This document shows, piece by piece, positions 1 to 11,699 of a DNA stretch of 64,000 nt (position 1 is the stretch's first letter; every line of letters begins with the position of its first letter). This stretch comes from Apodemus sylvaticus. Lineage: Eukaryota > Chordata > Mammalia > Rodentia > Muridae. The notes below the pieces were generated by a model. The model searched no databases. It was not told the DNA's origin and worked only from the letters and a program-made list of their open reading frames with translations. The stretch is taken from assembly GCF_947179515.1 (NCBI RefSeq), contig NC_067495.1:26923913-26987912 (forward strand). The letters run 5' to 3'. The position numbers were made by a program, and so were the translations under genes.

Positions 1-389
1 TAGTGTATTGATTTTGAGAATTTGCACGACACAGGTGTAACTGCAAAAAGCTGCTCTTTTTAAAAGAAATTTATATCTCATTAATATGTTCAATTAACAT
101 GTACTAATAAAAATAAATTTCCATCTATTAAGTACATTCTCATTAATAAAGATGTGTTTCAAAAACAGACACTAGATCACCTTTATCACTTGAAAGATAC
201 TCATCTGCATAACAAAATATTATGGTTTAAATATGAATTGCCTCCCACAGGCACACATCTTGAATGGCTGTTCCCTAGCTGTTAGCTTTAAGTTGGGAGG
301 TTCTGGAAACTTCAGGAGTTAGAGCCTGGGAGTAGGGAGTAGTTTTGGCTGGAGGCCTTGTCACTATATCCCATATACATATACCTATA
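1..389. other. Unannotated AT-rich sequence
   Basis: No repeat family, ORF or RNA gene is recognisable here. The segment is AT-rich and ends at a pyrimidine microsatellite. Confidence 0.5.
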
Positions 390-391
390 TA

Positions 392-422
<31 letters not shown>

Positions 423-467
423 GTCTCTGTCTCTGTCTCTCTGTCTCTCTGTCTCTCTGTCTCTCTG

Positions 468-544
<77 letters not shown>

Positions 545-555
545 TTCACACACAT
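390..555. repeat. Compound microsatellite (TCTCTG)n-(TC)n-(CA)n
   Basis: A hexanucleotide-like TCTCTG/TCTG array passes into a pure (TC)n run of about 45 bp and then into (CA)n. Open frames across it are low-complexity artefacts (Ser-Leu, Arg-Glu or His-Thr repeats), not genes. Purine-rich GACAGAGA sequence follows to about 600. Confidence 0.97.
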
Positions 556-621
556 GAAATGGGGAGACAGACAGAGAGACCAGAGAGACAGAGATAGACA
601 GGCAGAGGATGTATTTACTGT

Positions 622-895
622 GTAATGTATAATGTATGATTCAAGTGTTAGTATCAGTGATTAAGACTGGCATAAAAGAATCTGTTTGCTTTGGCCGGGA
701 TATCAAAGAAAGTGGGACTATTTAGCAAACTGCTACCATTGAAACGGTTTTACCTTGTGAATATTGTAAGTCAAATACATTATGGCATTGTCAAAAGACA
801 AGAACATGTTTGTGTTTGATGCATATTTCTGACCCAGTATGCTCATGAAACAAAGTCACAGAGAAAGAACGTAGCAGAACTTGATCATTTTTTCA
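622..895 (+). repeat. Copy A of a diverged ~270-bp local direct duplication
   Basis: This segment aligns by eye with 4773-5035 in the same orientation, at an estimated 70-75 percent identity with small gaps. Shared landmarks include CAGTGATTAAGA, CTTTGGCC, GATATCAAAG, GTGAATtt, a CTCATGA(A/C)ACAAAGTCACAGAGAA block and GATCATTTTT. The flanks are not obviously shared. It may be a mid-repetitive family I cannot name, or a local segmental duplication. Confidence 0.7.
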
Positions 896-1074
896 CCTTT
901 AGTGTTCTGGTTCTTCCATAGACAAACCACTGGGCAATGTATTTGGTGTAGATTCCAATATGTCAGGAATACCAGAAACATAGTTCACTTGCTGAAGAAA
1001 AGCTGTGACAGTAATAATAAACAGAGTCCACCCAAGAAGGAAGTGATAACCTTATAAAAAGATAGAGAGGGGAT

Positions 1075-1530
1075 GTGTGGTGAGCTGTGTGGGAAGAGAG
1101 TGCCTTTGCAGACCCATGCTGAAGCATCCCTTCCCCCTGCAGGACCAGACACACAGCAGTAGAGTATAGAATAGAGTTTATTCAGGGCATGAGGAGGGGA
1201 GTTAAGAGGGTAGTAGAGGCAGAGAAAGGCAGAGAGAGGGAGAAAGAATAGAGAAGTAGAGGCTGGCTATGAATAAGTGTGTGGAAGTGAAGGGATGAGG
1301 GGACAGAGTGGAGCAAGGAGGCAAGAGCAAGGGCAAGAGAGCACAGACGGGGCAAGCAGCCCCTTTTATAATGAGTGAGGAATACCTGGCTGTTGCCAGG
1401 TAACTGGGGCAGAGCTTAAATAAAATGCTAACACATGGGCACATGGGCTGCAAATGACAAGTCAACAAGGTGAGAGTTGCCCAAGCCTGTTGGAGATCTC
1501 ATCACACCACTTATGTGTCACATTCCAAAC
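1075..1530 (-). mobile_element. LTR-like repeat, family unknown
   Basis: A purine-biased block contains, on the minus strand, an AATAAA polyadenylation-type signal near 1170-1177 and a TATAAAA-like motif near 1365-1372 (reverse complement). Together these resemble a rodent ERV LTR in minus orientation. I could not fix TG...CA ends or a target duplication, so both the boundaries and the LTR assignment are tentative. Confidence 0.33.
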
Positions 1531-1670
1531 ATGGCACTATAGCATTTAACATTTTCCCTACAGAGTTTCAGTATTGTTTTGGTCCAATTACAACTTATGT
1601 GCCCTAATTATTCACTTTGTAGCAGAAATGCTTCCTTTACCATCTTGGCTTGGAAGAGTATAACTTAAAG

Positions 1671-1678
1671 TTTTTTTG

Positions 1679-1709
<31 letters not shown>

Positions 1710-1727
1710 TTTGCTTTGTTTTGTTTT
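1671..1727. repeat. (TTTTG)n pentanucleotide / T-rich tract
   Basis: Repeated GTTTT units are followed by a T run and further GTTTT units. This could be the minus-strand A-rich tail of an eroded retroposon, but no body is recognisable next to it. Confidence 0.9.
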
Positions 1728-1811
1728 TTAATTCCTACCTTAAAGTTTGGTTAAATTTCCATAGGAGATTTTGAATTGGATTCTATTTATTCCATTTATT
1801 TATGCATATTT

Positions 1812-1995
1812 AATGTGTATCTGTATATATACATATATGATGGGAGAAAGCATGTATGTACCACTGTGCACTTGTGGAAGTCAGAGAACAATTTAAATGA
1901 ATCCATTCTCTCCTTCTACGACATGGGTTTCAAAGGTTATCAGCCTTGATGGCTAGTACAGTGCCTTTACCTGACAGGCCATCTCTTTGCCATGA
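1812..1995 (-). mobile_element. Degenerate tRNA-derived SINE (B3-type)
   Basis: Read on the minus strand, this resembles the rodent SINE that runs from a GAGATGGC-like start and A box through a CTGACA/ACC-type centre to AGAGAACTGACTTCCACAAG-like 3' sequence. On the plus strand the recognisable landmarks are GCACTTGTGGAAGTCAGAGAACAA, CATTCTCTCCTTCTAC and GCCATCTCTTTGCC. Subfamily naming is from memory. Confidence 0.6.
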
Positions 1996-2286
1996 ACTCG
2001 AAGTTTTTAATAGTGGTAAAAATGTTGACTTAAGGGACTCTCAGAGACAGACTAAATGCATTTTTCATTATGAGCTAGCCAAAAGCCTTTGGGCACATGG
2101 ATCATAAAGTTTTGACTTGAAGATGTAATGTCTCCATAGGATCAGTGTTCCCACTATTTGGAGGAGTTTGGGAGGTTTTAGGAGGTGGTGCTAGATGGAT
2201 AAAGTAAGTCACTTGGCATGAGTCCCTGGAGATATCTTGTCTCTGGTCCTTCCATTCTGTCTCTCTGTTCCATACTTGCTCTATGG

Positions 2287-2287
<1 letters not shown>

Positions 2288-2338
<51 letters not shown>
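2288..2338. repeat. (TA)n microsatellite
   Basis: About 25 uninterrupted AT dinucleotides are followed by (GAT)/(AAT) units to about 2355. Tyr-Ile open frames here are artefacts. Confidence 0.98.
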
Positions 2339-2342
<4 letters not shown>

Positions 2343-2666
2343 ATAATAATAATTCCTCTATCATATGCTTTTCCCATCCAAAGCACATGGAGCAAGCAAT
2401 CATGCATTGGATTCCCTGGAACCATGGGTCAAAGCAAACCAATTGCTCTGTTCAGTTATTACATCAGGGATTCTGTCCCAGTGATACAATGTCTGGTTAA
2501 TAGAGAAGATGGCCATACGTTTCCACACATTCATCAAACATCTTCCCTCATTCCTTTTAGAACTTGTCATTTTCAACCTCTAGAAGCCTCAGGCCCCATA
2601 TCTTTCTGTAGCTCCAAATCCTATGTGAGAATCAACCCTCTGTCACTGTGTGTGGTGAGGAGGAGG

Positions 2667-2741
2667 CTGGGAATTGAGCTGAGGGCCTCGCAAATGTCAG
2701 GGATGGAATCCCTCCCTCCCCTGGTCTATACCTCTAGCCTC
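2667..2741 (-). mobile_element. ID-like / tRNA-Ala-type SINE fragment
   Basis: The plus strand reads GGAATTGAGCTGAGGGCCTCGCAAATG, the complement of the ID-type B box and anticodon region. It ends in a degenerate CTCTAGCC-like 5' end. It is diverged and short. Confidence 0.45.
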
Positions 2742-2749
2742 CTTTTATG

Positions 2750-4640
2750 AATCACATATTCATACTGCATTCCCATGAAAACAGATGGAAGTAATAAGTA
2801 CATGTTCTTCTTGGTAATCTATTACGTAACTTTTCATTCATAATCCAGCCAAAGAACAGAGAACAACGGAGAATAGGGATTTTTCCCCTTCCCTGTTGTT
2901 ATTTGTAGCAGAAAGCATCTTAGAAATTATCTTGGTGTAACTTTCCATCTTGTGGGTAAGAACTTAGAGTTTTGGTGAGATGAATGAAGTACTCTTTGGC
3001 ATTGCAGTTGGGTAGAGATGACCTAGGTTTGGCATTTCCACTTCCAGCATCAGAAGCTAGCTTATTTTCCAGAGCCATCCTGCGTCCTGCATGGCCAGGC
3101 CTTTGTCACTCTCCCTGCTCATTCCTCAGCACACTTGGATCCCTGAAGAGAAAGTCAACCAAGCACTTATTTTGATCCCAGTGAGTAATCCTGTTTTTCC
3201 TGACTGCCACTTCCATTCCCTGTTTGCATCTCCTCCGGCATGCAAGACTGTTCCACTGATAGCTGAGATGTGCTCAATACAACATGGGCAAGAAACTGAA
3301 GGATGTTTAAACATTCTCTCTGAAGGCTCAGTAATAGAGTCTGCTGAAACAACAGGGAGAAAAAGGCACTCTGATGTATTTAACTTTAATGTGCATAGGG
3401 AAAATCACAGGAGAATGATTACTCAATAGCCCAGTAAAGTTCTGATGCTTCTCTATAGGGAAGAGGGATATGGGGCAATGTAATTTTGAGGTGTGATAGA
3501 TGATCTGGGGGGAGATGAATGAACCCAGGAGAGAGAAATTGCCTTGTAAATTATTCCCTTTCTAATTTAGAAGAGCCTAGAGAGACAGACATTACCTTGA
3601 GACAAAGTCTACTCAGGTGTGGATACATTCTACCTTCCTTCAGGGGAGGAATGGAAAACAATTGTGAATAACTCTTTAGCAAGGCTTAAGATTAAAAGGA
3701 GTCATCACAGTAAGGCTCTCCTAGAATCTTTTGATCTTCCAGGGCTTCTGGTGTTAAATAATCAAGATACTAGGGTACTATATTTAATGATGGCATTACT
3801 TGTTCTTCAAAGAATAAGTTACTGGATCTGTAGTACATGCTGACAGTTAAAACCAGGGAGTAGCCTATTCTAAGTAACTCCACGTTGTGAAAAACAGTGA
3901 TTTTTTTTTCAGACTGAATCCTACCCTGAGAGACTTCGTTTTAGCCCCTCTTGATTGCATTTTGAAGATAGAGAATGACTGTCTGCATAGACAAGTAAAC
4001 AGCACCAGCTGTCTGGCATTACGCCATGTGGGCTAGACTGATAAAAGACTTGTTCCTGTGAGTAAAAAGGGTGCTTGCTAGCCTATAAATTTATTGAAGG
4101 TAATCTGGGACTGTGAGAGCATGAGTATATTAAAATTACATCAGAGAAACTAAGTTTAAGAACTTGCTGAATATACTAGATTCAGGGAAGAATGTTACTT
4201 GGACCCAAGTAAACAGGAAGAAATCTAAGGCTGTGTTGGCAGTGGCCCCTACCTGCCATCTAACCATCTGGTGTGTGTGTAAAGGGCTCATAGACCGTGA
4301 ACTCCCTTATTAACTCTGGGGCTTTAGTTAGATCTGATCTTGTTGTTGATATAGTCTGCCCAATGACTGTCTGTCCTCATATTCTCTCATGTGGACCAGC
4401 TGTCCATCCATCTGTTTCCTCATCTAGAGTTCACTTTCCTTTGCCTCCACAGTTTTATTCAACCATTCAGCCCCTTTCTCAAATATGTGACCCACAGCAG
4501 CAGCTTCGTCCTCACTTCCCTTGGAGTTCATTATCTTCTCTACAAAGCCACTCTCACACCCTTGTTTTCTTCCCAGCTTTTGCTACCACAACTTCTTTAA
4601 ACAATTTGCCTCTTTAATCCTTTGTAGTAACTCTGTATCT
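2750..4640. other. Unannotated sequence
   Basis: No repeat, gene or RNA is recognisable. Open frames of up to 112 codons occur (for example 3091-3429). They show no domain, no conserved motif and no splice or polyA context, so I treat them as chance. Confidence 0.5.
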
Positions 4641-4645
4641 TAGAT

Positions 4646-4682
4646 GCACATACACACACAAACACACGTATACACACTTGCA
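4646..4682. repeat. Imperfect (CA)n microsatellite
   Basis: Interrupted CACA runs with A-rich and GTAT interruptions, followed by short ATAT runs near 4691-4700. Confidence 0.8.
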
Positions 4683-4772
4683 CAATGCCGATATATATAT
4701 TACATCATACATGGGCAGCATGTGTATATACAAACACATCATATTCTTTTATGACAACCTTAATCACTGATG

Positions 4773-5035
4773 CTATATAATGTTTGATCTAAGTAACAGT
4801 GATTAAGATTGCCATAAAATAATCTGTGTTTTCTTTGGCCAGGGATATCAAAGGAAGTAGGGCTATTTGGAAAATGATGTTGTAGAAACTTCTGTACTTT
4901 GTGAATTTACTGTTATTCAATAAATTCTGACACTGAGGAAAGATACAAACACATCTATATTTGTTTCTGATAAGGATTGCTCATGACACAAAGTCACAGA
5001 GAATGAACGTGGCAGAACATGATCATTTTTCTCCC
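4773..5035 (+). repeat. Copy B of the ~270-bp direct duplication
   Basis: Partner of the segment at 622-895, in the same orientation and about 4.15 kb downstream. The best-conserved blocks are the AGTGATTAAGA start and the GACACAAAGTCACAGAGAAT...GATCATTTTT end. The middle has several indels. Confidence 0.7.
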
Positions 5036-5039
5036 TTGA

Positions 5040-6240
5040 TGAGAGCTCCTACCTATAAACCAGCATTTCTTAAACTTGAAAGCATGGGTTTGACGTGAAG
5101 AATTGGGACATCTCATCATAGGCCACCTCAAGACCATCTCGAGTAACAGTATTATCAGGGCATTTTGTGATATAGAAGAAATACTCAAATTTAAATGTTG
5201 CTATACACAAACATTGAAATGTGGGTTTATTTCTAAAAAATAAGAGGGGAAGTGATTGAAAAAATAAACTCATTTGAAACTCCAAACTTCAGCCAAGTCT
5301 GTGCCAATCTCTTAGAAGGTCATGATGATACCATGTCTTCAGGGAAACACACTTAATGCTATTGCTAATTAGGCCAAAACTTTCGTGGAAAAAATAGCTT
5401 TCAGCACGATATAATGATCTGATGATATTTAGCTGAGCAAGGTCCACACAATAACACTAGTATTTTTTCAGTTAAAGATGAATATGATGTGATGAAATGA
5501 CATGGTTAGAATACAATTAAACAAATACTACATTAGTTCTTTACACAAGTGCTCACAATGACCAAGTTGCAACTCTTGACAAGTATGGATGTGTGAATCA
5601 GCTTCACAATCAACTCTAACAAAGCACTTGATGTAATCAACTTAAAAGAAAAAAAAAGGTTTCTATTAAGAGATGGTTATAGGCTGTGAGTTATTTTTAT
5701 TTAGCACTTGAAGTATATCATTCTATATTCTCCCGACCTTCAGTATTTCATTAGTAGTTGCACTGTATTCTCCTTCACAAGTAACTTCAACAATTTTCTC
5801 TTACAGCTTTCAATAGTCTGTTTCGTATTCTTTATACTTTTAGTGAGTGAAGAGAGGTTTTTTATGCATGTTTATTTGTGATTCTAAATACTATACTGGG
5901 ATATCTGTATCCTTCCCTAGATTTTGAAAAAAAATTCACTGTTTTCTACACTGTTAGTCTGAATTTTGGTACCTTCATCAACATTCAAAATCCATACTTT
6001 TGCTCTTCCAGTCACACCAGGGGTCTTTAGTGTGGTGTTCTTCAGTTCCTTTTCTTAAATTGCTTTCTGAATGTAATAATTCCTCAATTTTGACATCAAG
6101 ACCTGATATTCCATCTTTATTTTTCTTTTCTGATATTATTCTATTTGATCCAGTATACCCTTTACTGGTATCTCATCTGCTGAGTTTTTTTTTTTTTAAA
6201 TTCACACGTTTTCTTTCTTTTTAAATGTTTGTGGGTTTTC
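5040..6240. other. Unannotated AT-rich sequence
   Basis: Nothing is recognised apart from a T11 run near 6186-6198. No coding or repeat signature is visible. Confidence 0.45.
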
Positions 6241-6244
6241 TCTT

Positions 6245-7260
6245 TTAAAAAGTAATTAAGTTTCTTCTTTGACAATTTCAGATACACACAGTGCATATTG
6301 CCCACTATCTTAATTTCTTCCCAATTCTATCTACACTGCCTTCCCACAAATCTTTTTCACATGCCTATTTGTTTTGTTTTGTAACCCAATGAATTTAACC
6401 AGGGTTATCTGTATGGTCATGGATTTAAAAAATTATCCATTGGAGCCTGGTGGGCTAACCTGTGCATGTAAGCTGAAGGCAACAGACTGTCCCTCACCAA
6501 GAATATGTCAATGTCAGTAGTTTATAGTTCAGCAGGAATGGATAGAGCCTCTTAATCCCCTCCCTAATCCCTAACTGATTGTTATGAGAACCAGCTTTGT
6601 GCGAGGCCATTGAAAATAGCCACAGCTGCTGAGAATTTTGCAATGGTTGTATCATGCCCAGAGGATAGATTTCACAATCTGCTTCCTGTACTCACCTCTT
6701 ACATTCTTCCCTCCCACCTATCTGCAGTGTTCCGTTAAAGAAGGTGGAATAAATATCCCAGGGTGTGGGTCCTTGACACTTGTTCTCAGCCACAACTCTG
6801 CATTTACTTTTATTCACAGCAAAAGAGACTTTTAATAAGGCTAAAAGTAGTCTTTGCTTATGGGTTTAAACCTAGATATTTAGGAGGTTGTTTGATATGC
6901 CAGTCTAGCAAAGTATCAGTAGTTAAGTTTCTCCCTTGGATCTATGATCCCCGCAAAACATCAATTATTGATGAGGCTTACTATACCAGATATAGATTTA
7001 ATATAGTGACATTGATCACAAGTCACAGTAGAGAGTGACCAAAACAATTGTGTCACTATTGCATAGATGGGTGCAACTTGCTTGGCAGGTTTATTTTGTA
7101 GTTCATAGTGTAGCCAGTTGGGTAAGACCATTAATACCCTTTCCCCCTTCAACACCTCCATCATATCTTCCAGCACTTTGAATGTTATTTATTAACGAGG
7201 AAATTTCTGACTCAATTCCAACTTGCTTTATATCTTGAGACTGAAGTCTGTAGCTCCTTC
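6245..7260 (-). mobile_element. Decayed L1 3' UTR (Lx-type rodent L1)
   Basis: Read on the plus strand, the order of landmarks matches the reverse complement of an older rodent L1 3' UTR: a GCCTGGTGGGCTAACC-like box, the GAAGGCAACAGACTGTCCCTC box, CCACAGCTGCTGAGAA, ATCATGCCCAGAGGA, GGGTTTAAACCTAGATATTTAGG, and a final GGCAGGTTTATTTTGTAGT...GGGTAAGACCATTAA stretch. No ORF2 is attached, so it is a fragment or heavily 5'-truncated. The family name is from memory; edges are approximate. Confidence 0.6.
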
Positions 7261-7469
7261 AGCAATAAGGTCTTATCATCTAGTTACGGTGAGCAACAAA
7301 GAGTAATGACAAGAGATCATATTGTTTATGGGGCCTCTGGGACCTCCCTGACCCACAATTCGTAAGGAGTTGTCCAAAACCTGGCATTGGGGACTTTGTT
7401 TTACAAGCAAGTAGAAAGTTTCCCTTCATAGTTCCTCTCTTAGTTCCTGACTCCAGTTTCTGCCTTGAC

Positions 7470-7565
7470 TTCTGTCAGTGATAGACTGTGTCCAAAAGTG
7501 AATGATTCTCCCAATTGATTCTGGTCATGCTGTTTAGCACAACAATGGAAACCCAATGAAGCCAG
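7470..7565 (+). mobile_element. Terminal fragment of a common rodent interspersed repeat
   Basis: It contains GATTCTGGTCATGCTGTTTAGCACAACAATGGAAACCCAATGAAG, which resembles the terminal 'ttgctTTTGGTCATGGTGTTTATCACAGCAA' sequence of a widespread rodent repeat. A related 3' end appears at 50752-50880. I do not assign a family name. Confidence 0.45.
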
Positions 7566-7845
7566 CAACCCTAATTTGTAGATCTCCTATTTCATTTAAC
7601 CCTCCTCTCTGCTGCTTCATCTCCACACTCCAAAATCCCATTTCTGTTTAATATTTTCTGCTCCCAGTTTTCTTCCTTCCCCTCTATTTTCATTTTTCCT
7701 ATCATCTTATTCTCACTAATGTTTCCACATTAGCAATAACACAAACTAATCTAAATGTATAATTATAGTAAACAAAATTAAAACAACCTACATAGTAATG
7801 ATGATGATATACAAAAAAAGGAATAAAAATTATAAAGGGTAACCA

Positions 7846-7965
7846 ATTGAGTCTTGGTATGGTGACTCATGCCTATAATCCTAGCACATGGGAAGATGAG
7901 GATTGTTGGGAATTTCAGAGCATCTTGGCCTACATAGAAAGTTTCATGATAATCTTTGCAACAAA
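7846..7965 (+). mobile_element. Diverged B1-like SINE
   Basis: GGTATGGTGACTCATGCCTATAATCCTAGCAC...GGCCTACATAGAAAG follows the 7SL-derived B1 layout: an A box at the GGTATGGTGACTCA position, then the CCTATAATCC and GGCCTACAT landmarks. It is strongly diverged and probably old. Confidence 0.65.
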
Positions 7966-8155
7966 GAGGAGAATTCCCATTAAAGAAACAATCAGATAAA
8001 ACCTCCAAGTAATACGTAGACTAAACAATGTAAATGTAAAACTGTAAATGCCAATAGAATAAACACGATCATAAATAAGGGAAATGGTGATGAAATAGAA
8101 AGCATAGAAGTACAGGGACAAAAAATGTGGGATAAAAATGAGAAGAAAGAAAAAA

Positions 8156-8190
8156 ATGAAAGAGGGAGGGAGGAAGGGAGAGAGAGATTC
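8156..8190. repeat. GA-rich low-complexity tract
   Basis: Short run of GGGA/GGAA/GAGA units. Confidence 0.8.
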
Positions 8191-8642
8191 TTCTTGCTTA
8201 GAGGAATGGAGTGTTTCTCCTAATTATCCTTGTCTTAGCCTTCTAATCCTGGCATTTTTCAGGTAGGCTACTTTGCAATGCCTTTCCTTTGTTCCTTCCT
8301 TCTAAGTCCCTTTTTTTTGTGTTCCCTTGGTGCAGTCCCTGGACCACTTCTGGTTAAGGGCTGTGAGTAGGCATTTGTTCCCATAAGTTCTTTAGCTTCT
8401 TATCACACCTTGGATTATCTTTTAATGATGTACAGTTTATATCATTGAGTGTCTCTCTCCTTTTGTGAAAAGATGCATGCACACTTCTGGGCAGCTTTTA
8501 CAAGGATCAAGCTTTAACTCATTAGTGAAAGTTATGGGCCTTTACATGGTCAAATACATGTGAGTTAACATGCTATATATTAGTATGTAATTTTGTGTGG
8601 TATTCCTTTAAGAGAGAAAACAGTCCCATTTAAGTTAATAGT

Positions 8643-8700
8643 AGGGTTTAAGCACAGGGTGTTTTACATGCTAGACAAGTACCACCTTGGCTATAATCTG
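8643..8700 (-). mobile_element. ID-like tRNA-derived SINE fragment
   Basis: The plus strand reads ACAGGGTGTTTTACATGCTAGACAAGTACCAC...GGCTATA, matching the complement of an ID/tRNA-Ala core (TAGAGCACTTGTCTAGCATG). It is a short remnant. Confidence 0.5.
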
Positions 8701-8914
8701 AGTCTTCAATTAGTAATATTATGATATTCCATTACTATCTTAATTTTCTTATTTCATGAATGCTATTGATATAATGCTATTGGGGTCATTGCATTTTCTT
8801 TTCATGAAAAAAAAAACGTAACCATATCTAAACTTAAAAATAGTAATGGAAATTCAGCATAGTTATTTTTCTCACTTCTAATTCAGTTACTTTTAATAGA
8901 TTGTCTTTATTCCC

Positions 8915-9720
8915 TTTTATTGAAAATAGATTTTTTCTCACATAATACACCCTAATTAGTTTCTCCTTCCTCCTCCACTAAGTTCCTCCATGCCTCCTCC
9001 TCCATCCAGATCCACTCCCTTCATGTCTCTCATTAAGAAACAAATAGGCCTGTAAGGGATTATAGTATTATATAATAAAATAAGATAAAATGAAAACTAG
9101 CACATCGTAGTTTTACAAAACAAACAGAAGGGAAAAAGGTCAAGAGAAGGCCTAAGAAACTCACTTTTTCATGTATGCAGGAATTCCATTAAAAAACACT
9201 AAATTGGAAACTATAATATATAAGTAGAGGACCTGGTGCAGACCTGTGCAGGCCCCATGCTGCTTCAGTCTCTGAGTTCATATGAGCTTTCATCATTTTG
9301 ATTTAGAGGGCCTTGTTCTCCTGGTGTCCTCCATTCCCTCTGGCTCTTACACTTCTTCGGACTCCTCTTCTGTGCAGTTCCTTGAGCTGTTAGGGGAGGC
9401 ATTTGATGGAGATAACTCATTTAGGGCTGAATGGTCCAAGCTCTCTCTCACTTTCTGTATGATGCTTGACTGTGGGATTTGTATTTGTTCCCATCTGCTG
9501 CAAGCCAAAGCTCTTTGATTATGAGATTGCCTGTGTCTTAGGAAAGGTTTGCTCAATACATATATGCACTCACTCTCCCCAAGTCCCTCTCCCTTCCCCT
9601 CTCCACATATATATATATATATATATATTCCTGCTCCAAGCAGAAATATAGGTTTTACTTCTAGCATCCAATTCTGCATGGTTAATGAATAGATTTGACC
9701 AGATTCTACATTTCTCTACA
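8915..9720 (-). mobile_element. Decayed L1 3' UTR (Lx-type)
   Basis: It begins with TTTTATTGAAAATAGATTTTTTC, the reverse complement of a rodent L1 tail. It continues through TCCATCCAGATCCACTCCC, CTCATTAAGAAACAAATAGGCC, CTCTGGCTCTTACACTTCTTC, TTGAGCTGTTAGGGGAGGCATTTGATGGAG and TTTGTATTTGTTCCCATCTGCTG, all in the order expected of an Lx-class 3' UTR read backwards. A (TA)n tract interrupts it at about 9604-9628. No ORF2 is attached. Edges are approximate. Confidence 0.65.
9604..9628. repeat. (TA)n microsatellite
   Basis: Eleven to twelve AT repeats inside the L1 3' UTR remnant. Confidence 0.95.
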
Positions 9721-10409
9721 TGTCTCTATATGCTCCTTGTCATACTGAATTTGCATGAAGACATAACATTTTAATCCATTACAAAGTTTATCCTCTGAAA
9801 AGAATGAGGAATGAAGTTTCTGATGCCTTTGAGCTACAGTGTTAAGTTAGAAAAAGTGACTGAAGCCCTTCACATGTGAGTCTCACAGGCATTTTCATTG
9901 AACATGGTGAACCTTTAAGTTTCAAAGACTATTTGTGATGAAAGGATGCTGTACTGCTGTAAGACTAATGATGTACATCAAAGCCAAGATTTACATTCTG
10001 TGAAATAGCTAAGAGGGGAATGAAGACCATCATTACTATAGAAGGTGGTTCTTAAATCCAGAAGTTGCCTCCACTGCAGTTTTAAGTAATGTTATTGATA
10101 TATCACTAACAATAATCCTTGGTGCCTAGTTCAAAGTGTTTTCTTAAGTAAACAGACACCCTCAAGGAAGGACCAGAAGAAATAGTCTGACATATCTTTT
10201 ATATTTGCAAACAGTTGTTAGAAATAGTTTTCTCTGGCTAAATATTAGTATTTTAATTTCAAAAGGTTTTAGCCCAACCAAATGATCAGAAAGATGAGTA
10301 ACATTGAAATTGAGTTGTTTTCATTTACATGATCATGTTTTTGAAGTTGGTTATGTGGTCACAGGAGACAGGGCTCCATATTAGAGCAAATCATCTAGAG
10401 GACTGATGG
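9720..10409. other. Unannotated sequence
   Basis: No recognisable feature. Confidence 0.45.
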
Positions 10410-10941
10410 TGTAAGGGTCTCAAAATCACTGAAGGAAGACCCCAGACTCAGATAGTATACAAAGACAAAAAAGATTTATTCTGCAGGAACAACCAGAATT
10501 CGTGGGTCAACCTTTCCTTGAAATGGCAACCCCAGACAAAGGCAAGCTGGCCTTCTTAAAGGGATTAAGGGAATTTTCTAAAAGAATTAGGTAATCTAAA
10601 ATTTCATTGGTATGTGCTAGGAGTTCACAGGTGGTTAGTGGTCTGCAATCCTATGTCAAGAATGTTTAACCATAGGATGAGATAGAGCTGTCCAGCTTAG
10701 ATGGCCCAGTCTGTGATAAGGTATTTCCCCATTTTTGTGGTTATCCCCAGGCTGTTCTTTGGGAAGGGATTTTATGACCTTGTTTCTGGATTTTATGGTC
10801 TGTTCCTGGAGCTGGTGCCTTCTGGCCTAGTTCCTGAGACTTATGTTCTGTTCTTGGAGCTGGAGCCTTATGGCCTTTTAAAAATATGGCCTGGCCCTTA
10901 AATGGAGACAAATGGGGTTTATGTCATCCTCTATCCTTTCA
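10410..10941 (-). mobile_element. Solo LTR with TG...CA ends and 4-bp target duplication
   Basis: The 532-bp block starts TGTAAGGG and ends CTTTCA on the plus strand and is flanked by ATGG on both sides (10406-10409 and 10942-10945). In minus orientation an AATAAATC polyadenylation-type signal lies about 70 bp from the 3' end (complement near 10469-10476), as in a retroviral LTR. No internal retroviral sequence flanks it, so it is best read as a solo LTR left by LTR-LTR recombination. The 4-bp duplication fits class I ERVs better than class II; the family is not assigned. Confidence 0.65.
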
Positions 10942-11107
10942 ATGGTAAAGGTAAATGCTCCCTCTTCTGATAGAATTCCCAAGGTGGAAAACTTTAAATA
11001 AAGATTTTAAAGACAAAGGGTAGTGAAACGTGCATCAAAATGACCTTTTATTCATCAAATATCAAAGACTCTGGATGTACTTCTCCCAGAGAAGTCTTTT
11101 TACCAAT

Positions 11108-11290
11108 GGTTTTTAAAAGATATTTGCTTTATTTACATTTCAAATGTTATCCCCTTTCCTCATTACCCCTCTGAAAACCCCCTATCCCATCACCCCTTCC
11201 CCTGTTTACCAACTCTCCCCCACCCCAACTTCCACTTTTCAGACCTGGCATTCCCCTACACTTTCCTCTCATTGATGTCTGAAAAGGACA
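11108..11290 (-). mobile_element. L1 3'-end fragment
   Basis: AAAAGATATTTGCTTTATTTACATTTCAAATGTTATCCCC followed by CCCCT-rich sequence and CAGACCTGGCATTCCCCTACAC is the reverse complement of a murine L1 3' terminus with its G-rich tract. It is a short 5'-truncated copy with no clear target duplication. Confidence 0.75.
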
Positions 11291-11330
11291 TCCTTTTAAA
11301 AATGGAACCTGGAGCCTTGCTCCACTAGAA

Positions 11331-11680
11331 GGCTACTTCACTTTTCATTAATAATTTATTTTTCATTCATGTCACATCCTAATCACAGCCCCCTCTCTCC
11401 TCTCCTCCCAAGTCCTACCCTTACAAATCTCACTCCCTAATTACTCCCTCCCCTTCTTCGTAGAGAAGGTGAAGACCCCCTAGGGTACCACCTCACCCTG
11501 GGACATCAAGTCGCAGGAGAACTAAGCATCTCTCTTCCTGACTGAGGCCCAATCAGCCAGTCCAGGAAATGGAAGTGGCTCTAATGGCAGGCAACAGGGT
11601 CAGAGATAGCTCCTGCTCCAATTGTTAGGGGACCCATACTCTCCCGCCCCTACATCACGTTGTTTTGCCTTTCTCTTCCA
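11331..11680 (-). mobile_element. L1 3' UTR fragment (Lx-type)
   Basis: TTCATTAATAATTTATTTTTCATTCATGTCACATCC, then TCAAGTCGCAGGAGAACTAAGCA and GACTGAGGCCCAATCAGCCAGTCC, resemble an older L1 3' UTR in minus orientation. It abuts another L1 3' end, suggesting either two insertions or one rearranged copy. Confidence 0.5.
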
Positions 11681-11699
11681 GATTTTTAATGAGAGTAGA

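Noticed and set aside
275..597. Open frames over the 0.4-kb microsatellite
   Set aside because: Low-complexity dipeptide runs generated by TC/CA repeats.
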